From positions 1 through 64,000 of the forward strand of contig NZ_RDSD01000017.1 in the NCBI RefSeq assembly GCF_003712195.1: DNA of 64,000 nt, written 5' to 3'. Below are positions 9,413 to 16,965 of the stretch, piece by piece (the stretch's first letter is position 1; each line of letters begins with the position of its first letter). Under the pieces are notes generated by a model. It was not told where the DNA came from and searched no databases. It saw only the letters and a list, made by a program, of their open reading frames with translations. The translations under genes were made by a program, and so were the position numbers. Origin of the DNA: Proteiniphilum sp. X52 (GTDB lineage: Bacteria > Bacteroidota > Bacteroidia > Bacteroidales > Dysgonomonadaceae).

Positions 9413-9631
9413 ATTCACCTTATTTATTAAAAAATATTTGTTTTTGTAATATGGAGTTATACTTTGTGCTTTCCCTGAACAGCCCAACAATCCGATCAGG
9501 ATGACCACAGCCATGACAAAAGGCACGATCCACACAGAAACCCAGTTGTATGCACCCTGGGCGGTAATGTATTGATGCACCCCGTTCCCGGCAACCAGTG
9601 TTCCCAGGTACAAAAAACAAGCATTATCCAA
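9413..9631 (-). pseudogene. Remnant of an MFS-type transporter C-terminus
   Basis: Upstream of and in frame with the NHL gene, about 72 codons read as a membrane segment: GTLVAG, then a G.YNW.S(V)W.(V)PF motif and VMAVVILIGLLG. This resembles the last two helices of MFS nucleoside-symporter-like proteins. The frame is closed upstream by a TAA, and no start or further transporter sequence is seen. It looks like the 3' stub left after a deletion or insertion. An alternative is that it forms an N-terminal extension of the NHL protein from a TTG start; this is less likely because the lipobox would then be internal. Confidence 0.4.
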
Positions 9632-9801
9632 ACAGCAATTTGGATAGCTTTAGGTACTAGTTTGTGTGGGGCAGAAAAAGCTCGACAAATATTAATAAAA
9701 GATTGGTCGCCCAAAGGGAAGGAAAAAAATAAGAAATAAAGGTTTTGTTTTCCAAGTAAACACCTGGATAAAAGCAGATTATAAGTCAAATAAGGAGAAT
9801 A

Positions 9802-9973
9802 CCCCCCCCCCCGTTAACAGGTGTTAACATTCCAAGGGCTTTAAACTGGTTATCTATAGGACTTGTTCTCATCGAATAAGATTTTTATACGGTATTATAA
9901 ACTTTTATTTCATGTATGAAAGGAAAAATTTTCATCCTCACAAAGAAAAATAAAAAAAATTAAACAATAAAGA
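9802..9973 (-). promoter_or_regulatory. Conserved operon leader, copy 2 (C11 + GTTAAC + AT block)
   Basis: C11 at 9802-9812, GTTAAC, then about 130 bp including CTTGTTCTCATCGA (copy 1 has TTTGTTCTCATTGA at the matching place), then the 32-nt AT block at 9942-9973 identical to 260-291. It lies 390 bp upstream of the first gene of locus A and points the same way, so it probably holds the operon promoter or a long 5' leader. The spacer 9413-10412 otherwise contains a transporter remnant, a 16-bp direct repeat and a MITE-like element, and no other gene. Confidence 0.5.
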
Positions 9974-10176
9974 TATATAGAAATAAGCCATAAAACCTTT
10001 TCAACCATAAATAATATAAATAAGACATTATTAGCAAAAAGAAAGCCGAATTCCCGCATATTTATTCTTATTTAACCAAACAATCAGGAATAACTGAGAA
10101 ACTGTGTTGAATTTGCCGAGAAATAATATCACACTTATTTCAAGACATTGTGGGCTTACCGGACGGACACTTTGAT

Positions 10177-10207
10177 CCGCCCAGTAATATAACCGCCCAG
10201 TAATATA
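10177..10207. repeat. Two tandem copies of a 16-bp unit
   Basis: CCGCCCAGTAATATA occurs at 10177-10191 and again at 10193-10207 with one A between. It lies just left of the MITE-like element, in the leader region of locus A. No function can be read from it. Confidence 0.7.
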
Positions 10208-10230
10208 AGACAAGAAAGAATAAATAATTT

Positions 10231-10413
10231 AGAAGCTGTTTTGAATTTTTTCATCCATTGTTTTTTAGCCATTTTTTGATGGATTTGGATTTTCATTGAT
10301 TGAAATGTGGCGGGCCACTTAAAAGAAATGAAAGTTCAAAGGCGCAAAAAAGAATATGAAAGAGTGGAAAAATAAGCGTAAAATAATCACTCGTAAAATT
10401 CAAAACAGTTTCT
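10231..10413 (+). mobile_element. MITE-like element, copy A (183 bp)
   Basis: A 183-bp element bounded by inverted repeats: left AGAAGCTGTTTTGAATTTT, right AAAATTCAAAACAGTTTCT. A second copy, reversed, lies at 61646-61837 and is nearly identical apart from a 9-bp insertion. Inside is the palindrome GTGGC-GG-GCCAC (10307-10318). No transposase is encoded, as in MITEs mobilised in trans. The right end runs into the stop codon of the FAD oxidoreductase gene (TTA at 10413-10415 on this strand). A TA or TTA target duplication is possible but not clear, since the flanks are AT-rich. Confidence 0.75.
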
Positions 10414-12302
10414 TAATCTTTATCATAAAGAGGTATCTCTATACTGTGTATTTTTGGCCCCAATGATCCGCCTAAATTATAATTTTGCATGTCCTCTACC
10501 TCATATTTCCCCACGCCCTTTTTCATCAGTTTTTTCAACTCACCCAGATAGTTATTATACACACCGCGCGGATTTGTATTGTTCCTGGCTGCTATCGACG
10601 CGGCCATTCCTACCACTTCTCCCATGATACCTGTCGTGCGCATTACCCTTACAGTACCTAAGGCGACATGAGTCACACTGATGTTCCTTCCCGCCATGAA
10701 AAGGTTGTCAATATTCCGTGAATAAAGACAGCGATAAGGAATCGGATAAGGATGAATGGGTTTATGTATGGCTATAGATAAAAATTCATTTTCAGGGAAA
10801 TGTTCCGTGTTCTGAGGATCCGGATAATGCAGGTCAATTGTCCAGGTTGTGGGTGCGGAAGCATCGGGGTAAATAACGAAATCCGTCAGATCCTGTTCTT
10901 TCAAAATGTGGTCACCCAGCAACCGGCGGGATTCTCTTTTACCGGCAATATAAGCAACCCAATCCAGTCTCCGATTAGCGTATTTTTCTTTATCAGCACT
11001 GAAATTCTTCAACCATGACCAGTTGGAATAGACCACCATAAGGCCATAATCACGTATCCGTTCAAACTCATTGATCTGATCATAATTCATTCCGGTTTCC
11101 CATGTCCATTCACCCATAGCCACCTGTTTCACACTTTCGTCGTTGAATTCCACACCATATTGGAATACCGGGAAATCAACAGGTTGACTTTCTTCCGCCG
11201 AATACCATTGTACGGACGCACCCATGGTCATTTTGTCCGGTGTCTCGGGAGCAGTGGGTTCCCCGAACTCATCCTTGGACTCCCGCCCCATGGCATAATC
11301 GGCTCCGGCAAGGAACCCGATCGTCCCGTCGCCGGTACAATCCGCGAACAATGGTGCTGCAAAGGAGAGCTCTTCTGAAGTTTCAATATGCCGTGCCTGC
11401 ACTTCGGTAATGGATGAACCTTCTGTTTTGACGGCAAATGCCCGGTAATTGGTAAAAAGCGAAATATTCTCCTCTGCCAGCACCATCTGCATTTTTTTCC
11501 CATCCTCATAATAATCTGCCGGCTGGGCATTCCCACCACGCGCGGGACCGATTTCCTTGACCACATCACCCAATGCAGGATAAGGTTCCACTTTAATTCT
11601 TCCCCCAAGATGCACACGCACTTCCGAGCTGTTGTTTCCTCCAAGTACGGGCCGATCCTGGATTAACGCGACTTTCAGTCCTGATCTTGCGGCAGATATG
11701 GCTGCTGTGGTCCCGGCCACTCCGCCGCCCACCACCACCAGATCAAATTCACCCGCTTGTTGCGGTTCTTCGGGTATATCCAGCATCTGTTTTCTGAAAT
11801 GACCCAAAGTTGCCGGTTCGTTGGGAGGAGATATGTTATCCTGCGTAAAATAAATGGCATCCACCCGACCGTTAAAGCCAGTCAAATCCTGCAGGGTGAT
11901 CACATTATCTTTTTTCCTGACCTCTACTTTTCCTGCTTTCTGCCAATACCATTCATTACCCCTACTACCCAGTACAGATCCTATTTTTTCTCCATTTAAC
12001 CTGATTTGGAATTTGCCCGGTCCCTCACCCTCATACCATGGTGAGGTCCAGTTAAATGTACGGACATATACATCATATTCCCCGGTTGAGGGAAATTCGA
12101 CAGATATTTCCGCATCGGCTACCGGCACGCCCATTCCATGCGCCATCAGGTAAGGAGAGCCCATCAGATCCATAAACTGTTGATCGACCACCCAACCGCC
12201 TTTCTTACTGAAATTCTCCGCCTCCACCAAAAGAGAAGGTGATTGTGCGATTATCCCATTCGCGACCATTGCGAACAATAAAACTAAACCATATTTCTTC
12301 AT
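10413..12302 (-). CDS. Secreted FAD-dependent oxidoreductase with N-terminal carbohydrate-binding-like domain
   Basis: 629 aa with a signal peptide ending in ..GIIAQS. Residues about 22-160 form a beta-rich module (LLVEAENFSKKGGW, then YDVYVRTFNW) like the CBM-type domains attached to secreted enzymes. Residues about 182-600 are an FAD_oxidored (PF12831-like) domain: the dinucleotide motif DLVVVGGGVAGTTAAISAAR, then the FAD-loop ..VLGGNNSSEVRVHLGG, the acid-containing DCTGDGTIGFLAGA, and near the end NLFMAGRNISVTHVALGTVRVM. Last gene of the locus B operon, downstream of a heptanucleotide array. Substrate unknown; oxidation of a sugar or sugar acid in the periplasm is a guess. Its stop codon lies at the edge of the MITE-like element. 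Confidence 0.85.
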   Translation of the reverse strand: MKKYGLVLLFAMVANGIIAQSPSLLVEAENFSKKGGWVVDQQFMDLMGSPYLMAHGMGVPVADAEISVEFPSTGEYDVYVRTFNWTSPWYEGEGPGKFQIRLNGEKIGSVLGSRGNEWYWQKAGKVEVRKKDNVITLQDLTGFNGRVDAIYFTQDNISPPNEPATLGHFRKQMLDIPEEPQQAGEFDLVVVGGGVAGTTAAISAARSGLKVALIQDRPVLGGNNSSEVRVHLGGRIKVEPYPALGDVVKEIGPARGGNAQPADYYEDGKKMQMVLAEENISLFTNYRAFAVKTEGSSITEVQARHIETSEELSFAAPLFADCTGDGTIGFLAGADYAMGRESKDEFGEPTAPETPDKMTMGASVQWYSAEESQPVDFPVFQYGVEFNDESVKQVAMGEWTWETGMNYDQINEFERIRDYGLMVVYSNWSWLKNFSADKEKYANRRLDWVAYIAGKRESRRLLGDHILKEQDLTDFVIYPDASAPTTWTIDLHYPDPQNTEHFPENEFLSIAIHKPIHPYPIPYRCLYSRNIDNLFMAGRNISVTHVALGTVRVMRTTGIMGEVVGMAASIAARNNTNPRGVYNNYLGELKKLMKKGVGKYEVEDMQNYNLGGSLGPKIHSIEIPLYDKD

Positions 12303-12322
12303 ATAATTAAGGATTTAGACAT

Positions 12323-12461
12323 AAGAATCAAGAACTAAGAACTAAGAACTAAGAACCAAGAGCCAAGAGCCAAGAGTCAAGAGCCAAGAGCCAAGAGCCA
12401 AGAGTCAAGAGCCAAGAACCAAGAGTCAAGAGCCAAGAACCAAGAGCCAAGAGCCAAGACT
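12323..12461. repeat. Heptanucleotide tandem array, 19 units
   Basis: Nineteen consecutive 7-bp units from 12323 to 12455, then a partial unit. Every unit begins AAGA; the last three bases vary: ACT (3), ACC (3), ATC (1), GTC (3), GCC (9). There are no indels in 133 bp. The array lies in the 218-bp spacer between the 823-aa lipoprotein and the FAD oxidoreductase, so it is transcribed within the locus B operon as a GGCTCTT-type repeat. Seven is not a multiple of three, so coding is unlikely. Confidence 0.9.
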
Positions 12462-12520
12462 AGTACGATTATTTATTCAACTTTCTCATATTCATGGGTT
12501 GCGCATGCGACTAAGACGGG

Positions 12521-14992
12521 TTATCTATATTCCAACCATGCGGTTACGTTTGTATCGGTATCGGAAATAAACCGTATCCAGCGCGCATGGAAGGAGGAGG
12601 GGAACTGATGATGCTGCTGTTGTCCCGGTTCCACAGTATAAACCGCATATCCCATCCAGTCACCGTTTCCAGTCGGATCTACCTCGACTGAGATCTTTAC
12701 CGCCTTTTCCGACGTATGAGACAAGGTTAATTCCCGTTGATCATAAAAACCGATCAGGTAAGGATCGGAAGCAACCTGTGCTTTTACGTTTGACCCCACC
12801 CACGGCCCCCCTTTTCCTGTGGGTTTTCCTAATTTCCACAGGTCGTCGATGACACCAGCCCATACGGCTGCTTTACCGTCTTGCGAAACAATGACATGAG
12901 CATTTCCCTTTCCTTCTTCCGGGCTAATACCCGTTAGTATAAGCATCCCGCGATAGGAAGCATAGTCATTGATACGGTAATGGTGGGTAGCTACCGGCCG
13001 GATCTTGGCATATCCGTCAGCATTCTCCGCCGGCAGCTCGTAAAAGGTTCCGTGGCAACTGAAAAGATCCCGCTCTGTGGCTACTTCACGACATACGCGT
13101 AACCGTCCCTCGTCGGTCAAAGAACTGTAAGCATCCTCCCCCAGGGGTAATCTCCACCGCCGGTTTTTATCATCGATCACCAGAACGGAACCTTTTTCTC
13201 TTTCCACTACCTGCCGGGGTATCGCAAATCGGTGACGGATAAAATCGGCTGTTGAAACATCCTCTTTTCGTTCCAGTTTCAGTTCTTCTCCCATTTCATA
13301 ATATCCGGTTTCCCACACTTCCCCATCAGTAGTTGTATTCGCCAATAAGCCCAGTGCGCGGCGGTTTTCACCTAAACCATATAACAATCCGCCCAGATTA
13401 GATTCCGATTCCACATCAGCCAATCCCTTGAAAATTTTATCCGGAACAGTACTCCTTCTATCGTTATCTTTATAGGTAAAGGCAAGAGTAAGTGTAGCCG
13501 GCCTGTCCGGTTTGGCGCGTACCCACTCACCTGTTTCCGATGAAGAAAACTCAATGTGGGTCGATTCTCCCGCAGCCAGTTCTATATTTTTCAGCCTGCT
13601 CCATTCATTATTTCCCTTTTTATCCACTTCATAGGTGACCGTTACCGGAGCAGAGCCTTCATTCCTTATCCAACTGCCGCGATGCGGCCAACCGGAAAAC
13701 AGGAATGGTTCCGAGTATTCATCAGCATCCACCTTCTCTGCCGCCCAAACAGCTCCCCCTGCCGTAGTAGGGCCCAACTCGTCTGGTGTGGAGACGGAAG
13801 TAAACCAGAGATTTGAATTGGATTGGCCAGGACCTTCAATATATCCTTTTGCCTCACGCCTGTTAAGGAATTCCCGTTGGGCCGAGTCATCACAGCCGAA
13901 AACCAACTGATTCTCCCATCTTGCAAAATCACCGATCACTTTCAGATAAGCGGAACGGGGACGTATGCCAGCGCTGTTCGTCGCTGTGAACGTACCGGGA
14001 AAATTCCAGAACATACCATGCATCATCATCAGATAATCCGGTCGCTTTTGGGTGCCTATATCGCGAATACGGGGCCACTCGGTATTCCATCCGTGTGCGC
14101 CGTCGTAACTGTGACTTGCTTTGGGCAAACGGTAAAATCTCCATCCCCGCGTCGCATCCCGCACACCGAGGAGAAGGGACTTATGGTCCCACCCCGTCGC
14201 CCAGATCGGGTCGGTTTCAGGATCCGAATTACCATATATTCCCCCCGGACCGGTTACCTCAACAAACTGATTCCGTCGCACTAATTTCCACTCTTTTCCG
14301 TCCCATTCGGAAAGGGATCCGGCCTCCACATCAAATTTATGCAACGCTTCCTGTGTGGCTTCCCCGTTATTGGAATAGACCAGTACTCCCTGCCCCGAAT
14401 AAAGGCCTTTACCGTGCGCACCGGGCAACAACGCTGCTTCCTGAGCCATTTCCCCGGGCTTGCGATCCACATTACCGTCACGGAACAGTTCTTTTACTTC
14501 GAGCGTATTCACATCCACTTCATAAAATCCCTCTTCCATTGTGCCGTAGTAGATCTTATTGGCAGGGTCCGTCAAATGACGCGCGTTCCCCGTATGCCTT
14601 CCGGGCATAACGGTATATGGAATAACACGCACGTTCCCTTCCGCGCTAATGGCATAGGGTCCGATAAAAAGCTGGTTACTTTCTTTGTGTATCATCCGGT
14701 TCGCAGGAGTGCCTCCGACACTTTCTTCACGGACTATCTTCTCCAAACCCGACGTGATCTGGTATAATTTGTCGGATGAACCGAAGGGCAAATGAGGGCC
14801 ATAGGTAATCATCCACAGGCTCCCCGCCCAGGGGACTACTGCCCCTGTACCACACTCGCCTTCGTCATTATAATAAGCCAATCGAGGATAAACACCCGAA
14901 ATAGAACCAGATAATCCTGTATTGTTTTTTTGCGCCGTACATGCTAAGATCCATATCGTTCCAACTGCAAAAAACAATTTCTTTAAATCCAT
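12521..14992 (-). CDS. Large lipoprotein of unknown function (locus B)
   Basis: 823 aa. Signal peptide with lipobox ILAC at about residue 18. I do not recognise the family with confidence. Visible features: a beta-propeller-like N-terminal two thirds with repeated blade ends (GTGAVVPWAGSLWMITYG, NQLFIGPYAIS, NKIYYGTMEEGFYEVD, GVLVYSNNGE), and a C-terminal part with two similar beta modules: V.VEVD..G.(N)W, once near residue 465 and once near 770, each followed by a WIR(F) or WVRA strand. It follows SusD in the same operon and precedes the oxidoreductase. No classical glycosidase motif was found. A polysaccharide lyase with a propeller fold (PL27-like) is one candidate from size and fold only; a binding protein is another. 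Confidence 0.75.
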   Translation of the reverse strand: MDLKKLFFAVGTIWILACTAQKNNTGLSGSISGVYPRLAYYNDEGECGTGAVVPWAGSLWMITYGPHLPFGSSDKLYQITSGLEKIVREESVGGTPANRMIHKESNQLFIGPYAISAEGNVRVIPYTVMPGRHTGNARHLTDPANKIYYGTMEEGFYEVDVNTLEVKELFRDGNVDRKPGEMAQEAALLPGAHGKGLYSGQGVLVYSNNGEATQEALHKFDVEAGSLSEWDGKEWKLVRRNQFVEVTGPGGIYGNSDPETDPIWATGWDHKSLLLGVRDATRGWRFYRLPKASHSYDGAHGWNTEWPRIRDIGTQKRPDYLMMMHGMFWNFPGTFTATNSAGIRPRSAYLKVIGDFARWENQLVFGCDDSAQREFLNRREAKGYIEGPGQSNSNLWFTSVSTPDELGPTTAGGAVWAAEKVDADEYSEPFLFSGWPHRGSWIRNEGSAPVTVTYEVDKKGNNEWSRLKNIELAAGESTHIEFSSSETGEWVRAKPDRPATLTLAFTYKDNDRRSTVPDKIFKGLADVESESNLGGLLYGLGENRRALGLLANTTTDGEVWETGYYEMGEELKLERKEDVSTADFIRHRFAIPRQVVEREKGSVLVIDDKNRRWRLPLGEDAYSSLTDEGRLRVCREVATERDLFSCHGTFYELPAENADGYAKIRPVATHHYRINDYASYRGMLILTGISPEEGKGNAHVIVSQDGKAAVWAGVIDDLWKLGKPTGKGGPWVGSNVKAQVASDPYLIGFYDQRELTLSHTSEKAVKISVEVDPTGNGDWMGYAVYTVEPGQQQHHQFPSSFHARWIRFISDTDTNVTAWLEYR

Positions 14993-15016
14993 AAAATTTC
15001 TAATTTAGAAAATATC

Positions 15017-15053
15017 AGATCCCTCAAATTTAAGCATATAAATAGAGGGATCT
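15017..15053. other. Intercistronic hairpin between SusD and the next lipoprotein
   Basis: Perfect 9-bp stem AGATCCCTC (15017-15025) / GAGGGATCT (15045-15053) with a 19-nt AT-rich loop. No T-run follows on either strand. It lies between the SusD stop and the start of the 823-aa lipoprotein, and could lower downstream expression or protect the susCD part of the transcript. Confidence 0.6.
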
Positions 15054-15159
15054 GCATTCATTGATTAATTTTCGCCAAAATATGGCAATATTCCCATTGG
15101 ACACCGTTATTTTGAATACCTATAAAATCTATCGGATAAGCACCGACAAGCATTTTCCA

Positions 15160-16953
15160 CTACCATTCTGGATTTTGGTCGAGATTTTCGTTGATCAAAC
15201 GGTCAGCAGCAGGCACAGGCCACAGGTAGTCGCGCTCGGCATTGAACTTACGCTCACTCGCCACAACGATATAACCCGCATTAACCATATACCTGAGATC
15301 CGCTATACCGTTTTCATCAATCGCGGGTATGCCCCCGATAGGATAGTTTCCGTCTTTCCAATTTTGGATCAACTGACGATATTCTACTGACACAGAGGAT
15401 TCGTCACCATCCCATGAAGCTGAACCTGACCATGCGCGACGCAGGAAATAACTGGGCGTATTGTAAACCTTTTCGGCCAGTCTCCAACGTATCAAATCGG
15501 CATAGCGATGTCCCTCCCAGGCAAGTTCGATGAAGCGTTCAGTACGGAGGATCGTGCGCATAGCGCTCCGCGAGCCAACCATAACGCGAGGGTATGTAAT
15601 TCCTGTACCGGCATAAGCTCTTTCACGCAGTTTGTTGATTGTGGCATCCAGCACGTCCTGAGTACATCTGTCAAGTTCGATCATAGCTTCGGCATACATC
15701 AGCAACACGTCACCGTAACGCAACATGGGATATGTGGTTGGCGCTCCCGCACGTCCGTTTTCAAGGAATGATTCATCAATATACTTTTTAAAGCAAAAGC
15801 CATTGTAAGCGGCGTGTTCGGCCCGTGCTTTCGAATCGGTGTTACTCACTTGCGCGCCGTCTGAAGCACGGTAGACAGTAGTCCGGGTCGGATCCGGAGA
15901 ATATTCATAGCCAAGCCATACATAATCCCTGGGATCATACGTTCCGTCGAGAACGCTCTTATTGTAAGCCGTAGCAAAAGGTACAATGGTCATGGCCATA
16001 CGCGGGTCCCGGTTTTCAAAAAAGTCTTTTGGATTATAAAGTGGCGACTTGTCGATAGGTTGGCCGTCGATACAGGGATAGGCGCATACCAATTCGAAAG
16101 AGGGAGCGGCCACGCCACCCCATCCTCCTGCAAGACGGGTAATACAGTTCAGTACGTCGGAAGCAGCCCAATAATACCTTCTCAGGGCCACATCACCACG
16201 GAAGAAAAATATCCATTCATCCGACCACGAGGCAGTGAATAAATCCCGGTAATTATCGTGGAGTTTATAGACATTCAGATCCATACAAGCTTTTGCTGCC
16301 GTTGCTGCCGTTTCGTAATCACCGTTTCTGAGGGCGATACGCGCTTTGAATGCAAGAGCCGCACCTTTTGTAGCTCTTTGTATTCCCGCGTAGCTGGTCG
16401 GTAGACGCTTGGCAGCCTCATCCAAACACTCGTAACTGTACGCCAGTACTTCAGCTTTTGGCGAACGTGACATAGCGTAGGCCTGATCAAGTGTCATACC
16501 TGACTTATCAAGGATGGCATCCCCCCAGTGGAACGCCAACATGCCATAAGCATATCCTATATAAAAATAAGCTTCACCCTCATACCGGGTGATATCCGCT
16601 TCCGGCACTCCCATGGCACGCGCATTATCCATATTATTCAGGAGGCGTAACGCACGGGCAATACCTTTATAGAAACTTTGCCAACGAGTGGCCACGGTAC
16701 CATTCTCAGCCGTCATTGTCCCATTCTGCACGCTTGTACTGGTATTGCGCCACACCATATCGTCGCTCCAGCCCCAATGGTCAATAGGGAAAAAATCGGT
16801 ACGGTAAAAGTCGTTCAGCGACATTTCGATCTCTTGCTGCGATGAATACCAACTTCCACTTGATCCTTCAGACAACGGATTAAGATCAAGATCGACACAA
16901 CCCGAAAGGATGGACATTGATATTATGTTGATAATTAGCAATATCTTCTTCAT
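15160..16953 (-). CDS. SusD/RagB-family nutrient-binding lipoprotein (locus B)
   Basis: 597 aa. Lipobox ILSGC at about residue 19. SusD core with ALRLLNNMDNARA, YFYIGYAYGMLAFHWGDA, ATKGAALAFKARIALRNGDY, and the C-terminal signature MLRYGDVLLMYAEAMIEL, ILRTERFIELAWEGHRYADLIRWRLAE, LWPVPAADRLINENLDQNPEW. Twelve bp downstream of its SusC in the same operon. It should bind the ligand of locus B at the cell surface. Confidence 0.95.
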   Translation of the reverse strand: MKKILLIINIISMSILSGCVDLDLNPLSEGSSGSWYSSQQEIEMSLNDFYRTDFFPIDHWGWSDDMVWRNTSTSVQNGTMTAENGTVATRWQSFYKGIARALRLLNNMDNARAMGVPEADITRYEGEAYFYIGYAYGMLAFHWGDAILDKSGMTLDQAYAMSRSPKAEVLAYSYECLDEAAKRLPTSYAGIQRATKGAALAFKARIALRNGDYETAATAAKACMDLNVYKLHDNYRDLFTASWSDEWIFFFRGDVALRRYYWAASDVLNCITRLAGGWGGVAAPSFELVCAYPCIDGQPIDKSPLYNPKDFFENRDPRMAMTIVPFATAYNKSVLDGTYDPRDYVWLGYEYSPDPTRTTVYRASDGAQVSNTDSKARAEHAAYNGFCFKKYIDESFLENGRAGAPTTYPMLRYGDVLLMYAEAMIELDRCTQDVLDATINKLRERAYAGTGITYPRVMVGSRSAMRTILRTERFIELAWEGHRYADLIRWRLAEKVYNTPSYFLRRAWSGSASWDGDESSVSVEYRQLIQNWKDGNYPIGGIPAIDENGIADLRYMVNAGYIVVASERKFNAERDYLWPVPAADRLINENLDQNPEW

Positions 16954-16965
16954 ATAAATAAGTAT

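Noticed and set aside
9413-9631. N-terminal extension of the NHL lipoprotein from a TTG at 9631
   Set aside because: Would place a transporter-like helix ahead of a good lipoprotein signal; the ATG at 9412 gives a normal export signal.
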